Part shown: positions 1 through 8,900 of the stretch, in pieces
How the letters are laid out: the number at the start of each line of letters is the position of its first letter
Numbering within the stretch: the stretch's first letter is position 1
NCBI GenBank assembly: GCA_946414975.1
Contig: CAMKQS010000045.1
Coordinates: 1 to 12,303, forward strand
Direction of reading: 5' to 3'
DNA: 12,303 nucleotides
Source: an uncultured Caryophanales bacterium
GTDB taxonomy: Bacteria; Bacillota_I; Bacilli_A; RF39; UBA660
The notes under the pieces: model-generated
The model's input: only the letters and a program-made list of their open reading frames with translations
What the model was told of the DNA's origin: nothing
The model's database searches: none
Translations under genes and position numbers: made by a program

Positions 1-3000
1 AGTTGCATAGCAACTATATCAGTTATATCCATATCTTTATTATTAATAATAACTTTAGTATTAAAAAATAAATCTGCTATTTTTACTTCTTCATTACTTA
101 CCTCATAAATTATAGCAAAATTAGGATGCATAATTATATGTGTATTATTTGGATTAAGATTATAATTATATGCAATATCACTAATTATATGATTGTTTCC
201 ACTAGTATCAATATCTATGTTTGAATATTCATTATCATTTAAAGACTCAAGTTTTTTCAATCTAAACAAATCGCTAGCTTTAAAATTATTATCATTATAT
301 TCTTTGTATATGTCATTGTGAATATATAAATTATTCTTTACAAATGATTTATCTTCTTTTTTGAATTTATCATTATATTCTCTATGTATGTCATTATCAA
401 TATAAAAGTTATTAATTATAAATGATTTATCTTTACCACTATCTTCTAATACATATTGTTTTATAGAATCATCAGTATATAATCCATTATTAAGGGCTAT
501 TTTAGGGTTATATGGTAAAGGTCTTTGTATATTAGAATCTTTTTTTAGAGTTGAAAAAGAACCTTTAATATTACTATACCCCTCACCTATAGTTACTTTT
601 TTTAAAACCATTCTATCATAATCTTCTTTAGTTATAATGCCTTTATCAAGCAATTCAAGATATTTTTTCTTATCTATTTCCATTAGTTCTTTTGCGCATT
701 TTTTATATACTTCTAAAACTTTATCAGTAAAATCATTCCTAATGCCATCATCTTCATGACCTCTTTTTACCCCTGATGCACGCATTTGCCTATCAGGTAC
801 TTCAATATTATCAAAACATAAAACATTTCCATTTCGCCATACCCAACTTTGTGCTATAATATTTCCTTCTTTATCTTTAACGACAAATACACGTCCATCC
901 TTTGATACCATACTATGCTGCATACACGATTCTGCTGCATCACCTAATGCCTGGCAGCAGTCAGTAAGTGTTCCTATTGCAAGAGCAAGAGGATCATCTA
1001 ATCTTAAGATCTCATATTCATAATCTAAATAAGTACTCTCAACTCTAGGTATACTACTGAATACTCTCTGTTTACCATAATTATATATATCTTGTAATGT
1101 ATTCACATCATTTTGTGAATACCCAGCAATTTGTGAAACAACTGCTAAATTTTCATTTCCTACTTGGATATTTTCATATTTATTATTTTCAACATAACTA
1201 ATAGCCAAATCCATAGTAAGATAACGATTACTATTAATAGCTTTTATATCAAAAAACTGTCTTTGAATATTGGCAATATTTTTAGATACTTTCTCATCAT
1301 TAATAATAGATTCTAAATTATTAAGAAAAAACTTTGTAAAATCTGGATCATATTGCATATTAAAACGACCAAACATACGGTGAATACTTGACTTTGCAAT
1401 AATTGGTGATGGGGTTATCCTTTTTAAAATGCCTCTTATACACATTATTGATCGTGGATATTTTTTATTGTCCAAAAGTAGCGTATATGACCCATCTTTA
1501 TTTTTATGATATATTTGCTCTAGTAAAGGCTTATTATCATCAAAGGCATAGTTTTCTTTTTTCAAAACAAACTTTAATGTAGCATATACTATTTCTTTAA
1601 TTTCAACATTATCAGCTTTATTTTCTTTTTCAGGATTTTCAATAGAAGCAAAATATGATTCAATGCTAGAATACTTAGATTCTAAATGTGTTGGTGTCTC
1701 AGTTAATAAAGATCTGAGTTTATTATATCCTGATTCATTATTATCAAAAACACCAAATGTATATGCAAGTTTTAATAGTGCATCTTTTTCTTCAGAATTT
1801 GTAATATTTGTTTTTTTAACAAGCATTGCCCACTTTACACTATTATTTAAAAATTTATCTATTTCCTCATCATCAAAATTTTGCATTACAACAATACTAG
1901 GTAAAAATTGACCTTTAGTTTTTTTATACCAATGCATTAATAATGAAATTTTTCCATAAAGTATGAGTTCTGTTACAGTCTCTGGATAACGAACACCTAA
2001 TTTTATTGCATCATCACGAAATAAGTCTAAATATTCTCGCATATTTGATTGTATTACTGCACCTCTTATAAGAGCAGCATTTAAATATGTTCCCTTTAAA
2101 TGTTCTAAATAATTAGAATATTTCTTTAAAAGTTCAAAATTAAAATTTGAACCATAAAAGGCATCTATTAATTCAGTTGGTAAATTAGAAGGTATAAATA
2201 ACTCTTTATAATCTCTTTTTAAGAATCCTAAATCAGTATCTGCATTATACTTTGCATATCCATTCATAATATCTTCAACAATTACATTTTCTATTTCTTT
2301 TTGAAAATGTTCAAAAGTAATATTTGATAACTGATATGTATAAGCATTTAAAGTATATAAATCACCATTTTTTTCTAATTTAAAATCTCTTCTTCCAATT
2401 AAATCAAGATAAGAACCATATTTTTTGCATAGATAAAGAAATTGCTCATTTCCTAATACTTTTATTAAATTAGAAATCACCTTATAATTTCCATTTTGAA
2501 GGCAAATATTCAAATTTTTATTCTTTAATATTTCAACTAATACTGAATTATTATAAATATCACCAAATGTAATACTATGTTCATAAAATAAATCGGTATA
2601 ATGAATTTTTTCATCTTCACTAAAATTACTATTAGATAAATCAAGAAATAACTCTGGATGTTTTTCTACAAAAGATGAATTTTCTTCTAGAAAGCGATAT
2701 TTTTTTCTTTGTTCTATTTTTTTTATCACATATTCTTCAATAGCAGCATCTATATCTTCTTTGGTACTACCCTTGAATTTAAAATCTCTCATATCTTCTA
2801 AAAAAGAACCATAATCAGTAAATAATTTTAGTGTAGCAATATTTCCAAATCTAGAGATATATCTCTTAATAAATATATTTTTTTCATTAAATAAATGTAT
2901 ATCAGTGCAATAAATAACCTTGCTTAAATCTTTATCTACTAAATAATTCACCCAGTCTTTATGTTTATTTAACAGACCAGGTTTTATTAATCCATGATAA

Positions 3001-3920
3001 AATTCTTCTTTTAATTCATCAGGAGCATCTTTATCAATAAAAATACTTGGATATTTTTCCCTAAATGGCCCTTCAATATTCTCATAACTAGGAAAACGTT
3101 GAAATCTACCATATGTACGCTGATCATTTAATGCCTCGGCTACATCATCTAAAAACTCTTGATATGTACCATTCTTTCTTATATAATTTTTTAATGTATC
3201 TAAAAATAGATAAACTCGATAGTTTTCTTCTTTAGATTTTATATAATCTATATAACCTAAGGTATCACTATTTTTAGTGTCTATATTAAAATTGCGCAAA
3301 TAATCTAGATTACAATTTTCTAAAATATCCAATTGTGTTTGGTGAGGGTTAATAAAAAAAGCATCTTCCCCATATTTAAGAATTCCATCAAGAACTTGAT
3401 CACTAGGTAGTATTTTAAAATTTAATGATTTCAAATCTGCAGGTATATCTAAATTACCATCATCATCATATTCCATATAATGTGGATTATCATATAACAT
3501 TTTTTTTATTTCTTTTCTAAATGCATCTTTAAAAGAAATAGTTGCATCTATTTTTCTATCTTCATTGGTATTTGCATCATATACTAAATTATTAATGTAT
3601 CTTATTGAAAACATAAATACATCAAAGTGATTTTGTAAAACATAACTTATATTTGCTTCACCAATAAAATCTATAAAACGCTCTATATCATCTCCATAAT
3701 TTGATATAGATAGTAAAGAATCGTGTTCTCTAAGTATCCTTATTCCATCCCATAATTTAGCAGGAATTAAACTTAAATCACTATTTATTAATCTATTTTG
3801 CAGTTCTAGATATTTATCTTTAGTATTAGCGCTATCATCATATTCAACTCTTGCATTAAGATAAATATCATTCATTTTTCTTTTTATTTCTTCAAATTCC
3901 TTTACTGTTAATTTATCCAT
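1..3920 (-). CDS. Giant repeat protein D with DCCQ/QSWVWR core (3' end cut off by window)
   Basis: The frame is open from ATG at 3920 to the left edge: 1306 residues without a stop. By alignment with paralogue A (5943-10613) only about 40 residues are missing. The start is supported by AGAGG eight bases upstream, 13 bases after the stop of the metallopeptidase gene, so it is the fourth gene of the unit. No signal peptide or membrane segment is seen, so it is probably cytoplasmic. Residues about 1-110 match the start of A loosely. Residues 285-655 hold three degenerate repeats. Residues about 670-945 match A closely (GQFLP, LLKLAYTFG, HRMFGRF, NIQRQF). The core is at 968-1045: LRLDD, D987-C988-C989-Q990, C999, H1002, DGRVFVV, Q1024-SWVWR and FDNIE ending at E1040. 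A lysine/asparagine/aspartate-rich tail contains a 26-residue duplication. I cannot name the family or its function. The beta-strand/helix pattern of the core loosely resembles a GNAT-like or PcfJ-like fold, which is only a guess. Confidence 0.85.
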   Translation of the reverse strand, partial: MDKLTVKEFEEIKRKMNDIYLNARVEYDDSANTKDKYLELQNRLINSDLSLIPAKLWDGIRILREHDSLLSISNYGDDIERFIDFIGEANISYVLQNHFDVFMFSIRYINNLVYDANTNEDRKIDATISFKDAFRKEIKKMLYDNPHYMEYDDDGNLDIPADLKSLNFKILPSDQVLDGILKYGEDAFFINPHQTQLDILENCNLDYLRNFNIDTKNSDTLGYIDYIKSKEENYRVYLFLDTLKNYIRKNGTYQEFLDDVAEALNDQRTYGRFQRFPSYENIEGPFREKYPSIFIDKDAPDELKEEFYHGLIKPGLLNKHKDWVNYLVDKDLSKVIYCTDIHLFNEKNIFIKRYISRFGNIATLKLFTDYGSFLEDMRDFKFKGSTKEDIDAAIEEYVIKKIEQRKKYRFLEENSSFVEKHPELFLDLSNSNFSEDEKIHYTDLFYEHSITFGDIYNNSVLVEILKNKNLNICLQNGNYKVISNLIKVLGNEQFLYLCKKYGSYLDLIGRRDFKLEKNGDLYTLNAYTYQLSNITFEHFQKEIENVIVEDIMNGYAKYNADTDLGFLKRDYKELFIPSNLPTELIDAFYGSNFNFELLKKYSNYLEHLKGTYLNAALIRGAVIQSNMREYLDLFRDDAIKLGVRYPETVTELILYGKISLLMHWYKKTKGQFLPSIVVMQNFDDEEIDKFLNNSVKWAMLVKKTNITNSEEKDALLKLAYTFGVFDNNESGYNKLRSLLTETPTHLESKYSSIESYFASIENPEKENKADNVEIKEIVYATLKFVLKKENYAFDDNKPLLEQIYHKNKDGSYTLLLDNKKYPRSIMCIRGILKRITPSPIIAKSSIHRMFGRFNMQYDPDFTKFFLNNLESIINDEKVSKNIANIQRQFFDIKAINSNRYLTMDLAISYVENNKYENIQVGNENLAVVSQIAGYSQNDVNTLQDIYNYGKQRVFSSIPRVESTYLDYEYEILRLDDPLALAIGTLTDCCQALGDAAESCMQHSMVSKDGRVFVVKDKEGNIIAQSWVWRNGNVLCFDNIEVPDRQMRASGVKRGHEDDGIRNDFTDKVLEVYKKCAKELMEIDKKKYLELLDKGIITKEDYDRMVLKKVTIGEGYSNIKGSFSTLKKDSNIQRPLPYNPKIALNNGLYTDDSIKQYVLEDSGKDKSFIINNFYIDNDIHREYNDKFKKEDKSFVKNNLYIHNDIYKEYNDNNFKASDLFRLKKLESLNDNEYSNIDIDTSGNNHIISDIAYNYNLNPNNTHIIMHPNFAIIYEVSNEEVKIADLFFNTKVIINNKDMDITDIVAMQ
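293..434 (-). repeat. 78-base imperfect tandem duplication inside gene D
   Basis: Bases 293-356 and 371-434 align without gaps at an offset of exactly 78 bases, with roughly four-fifths identical. They encode two copies of a 26-residue unit near D residues 1162-1213, each following the pattern DKSF-x2-NN-x-YI-x-NDI-x-EYND. The offset is a multiple of three, so the frame is kept. Paralogue A has only one, poorly matching, stretch here. This looks like a fairly recent in-frame expansion in the C-terminal tail. Confidence 0.75.
1956..3068 (-). repeat. Degenerate protein repeats in D (three units)
   Basis: D residues about 285-655 contain three related units starting near 285, 409 and 564. Each opens with a hydrophobic residue, then YP/HP/YK followed by an [IL]F[IL] triplet (SIFID, ELFLD, ELFIP). 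In the first and third units an acidic/proline phrase (DAPDELKEEFY, LPTELIDAFY) follows. Next come a predicted helix ending in WVNYL or YLEHL, and an LxxKxL or LGNEQFLxLxKKYGSYL-like helix pair. Spacing between the anchor positions is about 131 and 150 residues. The same theme occurs in A. The pattern suggests an alpha-helical solenoid-like scaffold; fold and ligand are unknown. Confidence 0.55.
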
Positions 3921-3933
3921 AAACAAAACCTCT

Positions 3934-5604
3934 TTATTTTTTCACACTCATTACTTCGTAATTATTAGCTACAAAAACATCAATATTTATATATATTTCT
4001 TTTGCTCTTTCAAGCTCTCTATAATATTCTATAACATCCGCATTATCTTTATCATTCTTAAGTTTATAATCTAACCCTCTATTCCACAAATAATCAACTT
4101 TATTTATAACATCAACTAATTCTTCAAAATTATCTTCACCTATATAAGAACTAAGAATATTTCTATCCGTATTAATTTTGGCATCAATAACAATACTACT
4201 ATATTTATCAAGTAATGGTCTTAAAATGTTTTTAGTAACTAATCCTGTATTACGGTCATTACCCTGATTATTTGTATATCTTTCTTCTATCAAATAAATC
4301 CCATTTTTATGTAAATATTCTACTGCCTCAGATGTAAATATATCATTAATAGTTTCATTAAATCTTTCATATTTACGATATCTTTTATCATATTTATTAT
4401 GTCCAGAAGAATTGTTACAGTCATCTATTAATTCAAACCCACACCCGTTAGGATTATCATCAACAATATGCCCATTTTCATGCATAAATGTTCTATCTAA
4501 AATTCCATAATCAAAAGGTCTTATAGTATAAAACATTAAAGAAAAATACCCATTTGAATTAGTTGCTCCTCCCATTGTAATACATACTCTTTTGTTTTTT
4601 ATCTTATCAATTAAATAATTATCTAAATCTTGATTAGAATCAATTTTATTTATAATATTTAAAAAATCCAATCTTTTAGTATAATACTTTTTTTCACATT
4701 CAGAATAATTTTCTTTGCACATTTTTTTTATTCTATCTATTAAATCTTGTTTTGGTATTAAATTTCTTACCTCAGCACTTTTTAAAAAATTTAAATAATT
4801 AAAAACATCTTGCTCAGTATGAAAACATGATAAATTATCTTTTCCAATGTCAAAAACTGGAGGTTCTATATTAAAAATTTGCAAGTATTCTATTTGGTCT
4901 GAAGCTAAAACAGCCTTCATAAATAAACTATTTTCAGTAGAAGATAACTCCTCCATATATTCTTTATCAAAACTTTGAACTAAACTATTATAGTTTAATT
5001 TACTATTCCAAGAAATATCAAAGAATATTTTATATACTTCTTCCTTAGATAGTTTTTCTAATCTCTCCTTTAATTCTAGTGGTATAACTGATAATAACTC
5101 ATTATATGTATAATCCATACCTTCTTTAAAAATTATATCTTTTCTATTATTATCTTCTTCAATAAATTTATAATACCTAAAAAAAGACTCCTTATATAAT
5201 ATAAATTCGCTTTTTAATTTATCATATATATCTTTATACCCCTTTATTTCTAACAATATAATAATATTTTCATCTTTTTCAAAAATAATTTCAAAGCGAC
5301 CAAAATTTGCTTTTAATATTTCATTAAGATTATTTTCCCTACTTAACTCTTTTAAATTTAGACTTTTATATTTAGATACATCATATCCAATTTGTTCTAA
5401 AAAAGAAATAGAAAGTTTATACTTTTTATATGCTAACAAATTATTTATATATTCTTCTAATCCACGTATATCAATATAAGTAAGATATAGTGCATTATTT
5501 ATTTTATGTTCAATTATATCATGATACTCACTACCATATACATGTGTATAAGCATCTATTACATACGGTTTTAATTTATCTAACTCTAGGTTTAATAAGT
5601 CCAT
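3934..5604 (-). CDS. Predicted thermolysin-like zinc metallopeptidase (gluzincin), gene C
   Basis: A protein of 556 residues starting at ATG 5604. The GGAGG five bases upstream fixes this start; a TTG at 5616 in the same frame is part of the ribosome-binding region and is unlikely to initiate. Residues 375-379 are HENGH, a HExxH zinc site with H375 and H379 as ligands and E376 as catalytic base. The segment ending at 421 reads NETINDIF, matching the NExxSD motif of thermolysin-type enzymes, so E417 is the likely third zinc ligand and D421 the supporting aspartate. The 38-residue spacing from H379 to E417 is longer than thermolysin's 20. An upstream strand (GGATNSNGYF, FYTIRPF) sits where gluzincins have their substrate edge strand. 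The first 330 residues are charged, helical and unrecognised. No signal peptide or propeptide is visible, so it is probably intracellular. It lies between B and D with gaps of 17 and 13 bases, so it is probably co-transcribed. The substrate is unknown; the other products of this unit are candidates. Confidence 0.85.
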   Translation of the reverse strand: MDLLNLELDKLKPYVIDAYTHVYGSEYHDIIEHKINNALYLTYIDIRGLEEYINNLLAYKKYKLSISFLEQIGYDVSKYKSLNLKELSRENNLNEILKANFGRFEIIFEKDENIIILLEIKGYKDIYDKLKSEFILYKESFFRYYKFIEEDNNRKDIIFKEGMDYTYNELLSVIPLELKERLEKLSKEEVYKIFFDISWNSKLNYNSLVQSFDKEYMEELSSTENSLFMKAVLASDQIEYLQIFNIEPPVFDIGKDNLSCFHTEQDVFNYLNFLKSAEVRNLIPKQDLIDRIKKMCKENYSECEKKYYTKRLDFLNIINKIDSNQDLDNYLIDKIKNKRVCITMGGATNSNGYFSLMFYTIRPFDYGILDRTFMHENGHIVDDNPNGCGFELIDDCNNSSGHNKYDKRYRKYERFNETINDIFTSEAVEYLHKNGIYLIEERYTNNQGNDRNTGLVTKNILRPLLDKYSSIVIDAKINTDRNILSSYIGEDNFEELVDVINKVDYLWNRGLDYKLKNDKDNADVIEYYRELERAKEIYINIDVFVANNYEVMSVKK

Positions 5605-5609
5605 ATTTA

Positions 5610-5614
5610 CCTCC
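5610..5614 (-). promoter_or_regulatory. Ribosome-binding site that decides the start of gene C
   Basis: GGAGG on the minus strand, five bases before ATG 5604. The in-frame TTG at 5614-5616 overlaps its first G. Ordinary initiation at the ATG is therefore far more likely, and the longer version beginning MEVN is an artefact. Confidence 0.85.
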
Positions 5615-5621
5615 AAAATAA

Positions 5622-5933
5622 CTATACAAAATTACTTATTATCATATCAAATTGTTTCTCCAATGATGAAAAATTAGATGGATATTCTGCATGTCCTATA
5701 TATTTTTTATTATCAATTACAAGATACCATGAATCTCCATCAATGTAACCTCTATTAATATATTCACATTTCCAATCATATGTAATTTTAATAATATTAA
5801 CTATAAATTCAATAATCAATTCAATTTTTACCATCTTAGTTTTATTATTATATGTAACTTTACATATATCATCAACTTCAATACTAATCTCAAAATTATT
5901 TTTTTTAAAATATATCTTTTTTATATCTAACAT
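5622..5933 (-). CDS. Small protein B (103 residues), function unknown
   Basis: ATG at 5933, with GGAGG upstream at a short spacing. The stop is TAG, 17 bases before the ATG of the metallopeptidase gene. Nine bases separate it from the stop of giant gene A, so it is the second gene of the unit. The product is acidic and beta-strand rich, with no signal peptide or reliable membrane segment (an I/V-rich stretch at about 38-50 is more likely a core strand). The C-terminal half reads YIDGDSWYL (63-71), then a charged turn, then EYPSNFSSL (83-91). The order 'DGxxWxLxI ... YPxNFxxL' recalls a recurring type of small clostridial protein of unknown role, from memory and unverified. Position and size would suit an accessory, adaptor or immunity subunit for A, C or D, but nothing in the sequence proves it. 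Confidence 0.8.
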   Translation of the reverse strand: MLDIKKIYFKKNNFEISIEVDDICKVTYNNKTKMVKIELIIEFIVNIIKITYDWKCEYINRGYIDGDSWYLVIDNKKYIGHAEYPSNFSSLEKQFDMIISNFV

Positions 5934-5936
5934 AAT

Positions 5937-5941
5937 CCTCC
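5937..5941 (-). promoter_or_regulatory. Ribosome-binding site of gene B with unusually short spacing
   Basis: GGAGG lies only three bases before ATG 5933, shorter than the usual five to nine. It sits directly after the TAA of gene A, so ribosomes finishing A could reinitiate here. No better start exists: the next methionine is at residue 34. Confidence 0.6.
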
Positions 5942-5942
5942 A

Positions 5943-8900
5943 TTATTTTATCTTAATTTGATTTTCAATTTTTATAGCACTATCAAACAATTCCTTTGCA
6001 TCACTATCAAGTTCTATAGTATCAAACTTGCTATTATTTATAATTTGTTTTAGAGCTAAAGATAATTGTTCTTCTACTATATTTGTAATATCTACCTTTT
6101 TACCATTTATTTCTACTTTATCATTAATAATGATATCATATAATTTAATTATATTATCATTAACACTATAAATAATTACAAAGTTTGCACTCTTTAATAC
6201 TTTAGTATCGGAAATGTTACAATTATAAGTTTTAGAAATAGCTTTCATAGGAATACTATCTTCCTCAAAATATTCACTAATCTCCGAATAATCATACTTA
6301 AGTCTATCAAAACTTATAATATTTAAAAGTTCTTTACTATCTAGTGAGTATTCATCAAGTATCTTATATTCATCATTGAAAACAGCTAAATTCCTACCAC
6401 CGTGAATAACACTGTTATCTACACTTTCTAAAACATATTGTTCTTTAGAATCATTAGTATATGGTCCGTAAGTTAACTTTACTGGGCCTTTATAATCTAG
6501 CGGATGTACAATATTTGTATCTTTTTTTGCATTATCTCTAATGACGTCTGCTATATCATTATAACCTAAACCAACTGTTACTTTATTCAATATAAACTTG
6601 CTATACTCATCTTCTGTAATAACTTTATTATCTAATAATTCTTTATATTTTTCTTTATCTTTTTCAATTATTTCTAATGCAGCTTGTTTATATATATCAT
6701 AAACCTTTTTAGCTATATATTCACCTTCATACCTTTCAAACACTTTATCAGGTATTTCAATATTATCAAAACAAATAGTATTTTTATTTCTCCAAACCCA
6801 ACTTTGAGCTATAATATTTCCTTCAAAATCTTTAACAACAAATACCCTTCCATCAGTGCTAGTCATAGAATGTTGCATACACCATTCCGCTTGATCACCC
6901 AACTCTTGACAACAATCAGTAAGAGTTCCAATTGCAAGGGCTAGTGGATCATCTAGTCTTAACATTTCATAGTAAAATTCATCAGTTTTACTCTCAATTC
7001 TAGGAATACTACTATAAACTCTTTGTTTTCCATAATTGTATATATTCTGTAGTACCGAAAATTCTTCTTGTTCATATCCAGCAATAGATGAAATTCTTGC
7101 AACATTATCATTAACAGTATCTAATTCAGAATATTTTATTGTTGATACATAATTTAATGCCATATCTAATGTTAGTTTACGATTACTATTTATTGCACAT
7201 ATATTTTTAAAATTTCTTTGGATACTTGCAATATTTTTAGAATACTTATCATTACTTAAAATAGTACTCAGGTTATTAAATAAAAATTCTCTAAATTTTG
7301 GATCATATTGCAATTTAAATCTACCAAATAACGAGTGTGCTTTAAATCCTGTTAATACTGGATAATTAATCGCAACTGTTAAACAAATATTTAGTGTGCT
7401 AAACACATCTTTATTAACATTTTTTTCTATTGTAAGTTCATATTCGCTATCATTTTTCTTAGTATATATTTTATCAATTAATTTATCACCTTTGATTCCT
7501 AAAGCATTTCTAACTTCTCTAAAAATATAACTATTATCTTCTTTTTCTTTTAATAATTCATAAGTTTCTTTAGAAATAGTTTTAGGTGATGTGGTAAGTA
7601 ATTCATATAGTTGATTATATCCTTTTGAATCATTGTCAAAAATTCCAAACGCATATGCAAGCTTTAAAAGTGCATCAACAGTCTCATCAGAATACGAAAA
7701 CTCTTTAATACTCATAAGCTTACTCCATTTACGCCCATTTGCTAAAAACTTATCAGCCTCAGAAATATCAAATGCTTGCATTACTACATTATTTGGAATA
7801 AACCTTCCACCTGTTTTATCATACCATCTTTTTACCAAGTCAACACTTTCTTTAGAATGTAACATCTTATTAATAATATCAGGATATCTGAATCCAAGTT
7901 TTAAACCATCATTTTCACCTAATATATTAAAATAATGAGTTATAATATCTTTGTCATATTGTCTATTTCGTAAAAAAACTTGTGATATTCTTTTATCCTT
8001 TAAATAAGGCAACCACTCAGGATGAATACTAATGGTATTAAAATTTATATCATTAGATAAATTTGGATAATAACTATAATGTAAAATATCGGGCGCATTT
8101 TCATCTAGAAATAATTCTGGATGATTTTTCTTCAAAAATTCCGGTGCATCATGACGATAATAGTTACCACCTAAATAACAATATTTAACAATTGCATCCT
8201 CAATAGCTGTACAATAATACTCTAAAGGTTCTCCTTTTTCTAGTGAATTTTTTGAATCAAAGAATGCATCAGATAAATATTCTTGTGCATTTTCTAAATA
8301 TGGGCCATACTTATAAAGAGCTTTTAAATAAGTTTCATTACCCAAATAACTTATTAAATTGTAATAAATATCATAATCGCTATAATAAAAATTATTATCT
8401 GAAGAACTTGTATTATAATTATTTCTTGAATCCATTATTAATTGTAAATTTTTATTTTTTAATATATCTATTAAAATAGGATATTGTTGAATAAATGTAG
8501 AATCTATACAGTAATCATAAAATTCATCTTCAATATTCTTTACAGTACTTTTTTTATATTTACTATTTAATAATTCTATATCTTCTTCTGTTAAAAAGAT
8601 TTGGGGATATTTATTATAGAATTCGGGAACATCTTTTAAATCTTTATAAACTATATATCCATCTTTTCTATAATCAATGATTCTAATATAAATATACTCT
8701 ACTATTTTATTATCAATTTCTTCTTTAGACATATTCTCATTTAAACTAAAAAGACAACTAAAACCAATTCTTTTAAATACAAAACCATATTTAGTAAATA
8801 TTTCAAGCAATGCCGGATTACCAAATCTATTAGAATAGTATTCTAAAAAATTTTCTTCTGTACTAATAATGTCATTTTCCATTAAAAATTCAAAATTACC

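Noticed and set aside
1663..1911. Plus-strand open frame of 82 codons, and a similar one at 7633-7935
   Set aside because: Both are antisense shadows over matching regions of D and A. Their mutual similarity (PNVYASF / PNAYASF) only mirrors the paralogy of the minus-strand genes, and neither has a ribosome site.
5605..5616. TTG start giving a four-residue longer metallopeptidase
   Set aside because: The TTG overlaps the GGAGG that serves the ATG at 5604, so it would have no ribosome site of its own.
6684..6944. Other plus-strand open frames (also 8243-8479 and 11806-11991)
   Set aside because: They lie wholly inside well-supported minus-strand genes, have low-complexity hydrophobic or Asn/Tyr-rich products and no initiation signals.
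6825..6960. Naming the core of A and D as PcfJ or a GNAT acetyltransferase
   Set aside because: Only the general strand and residue pattern fits. The usual PcfJ CVxxY and TxE signatures and the GNAT Q/RxxGxG/A loop are not visible.
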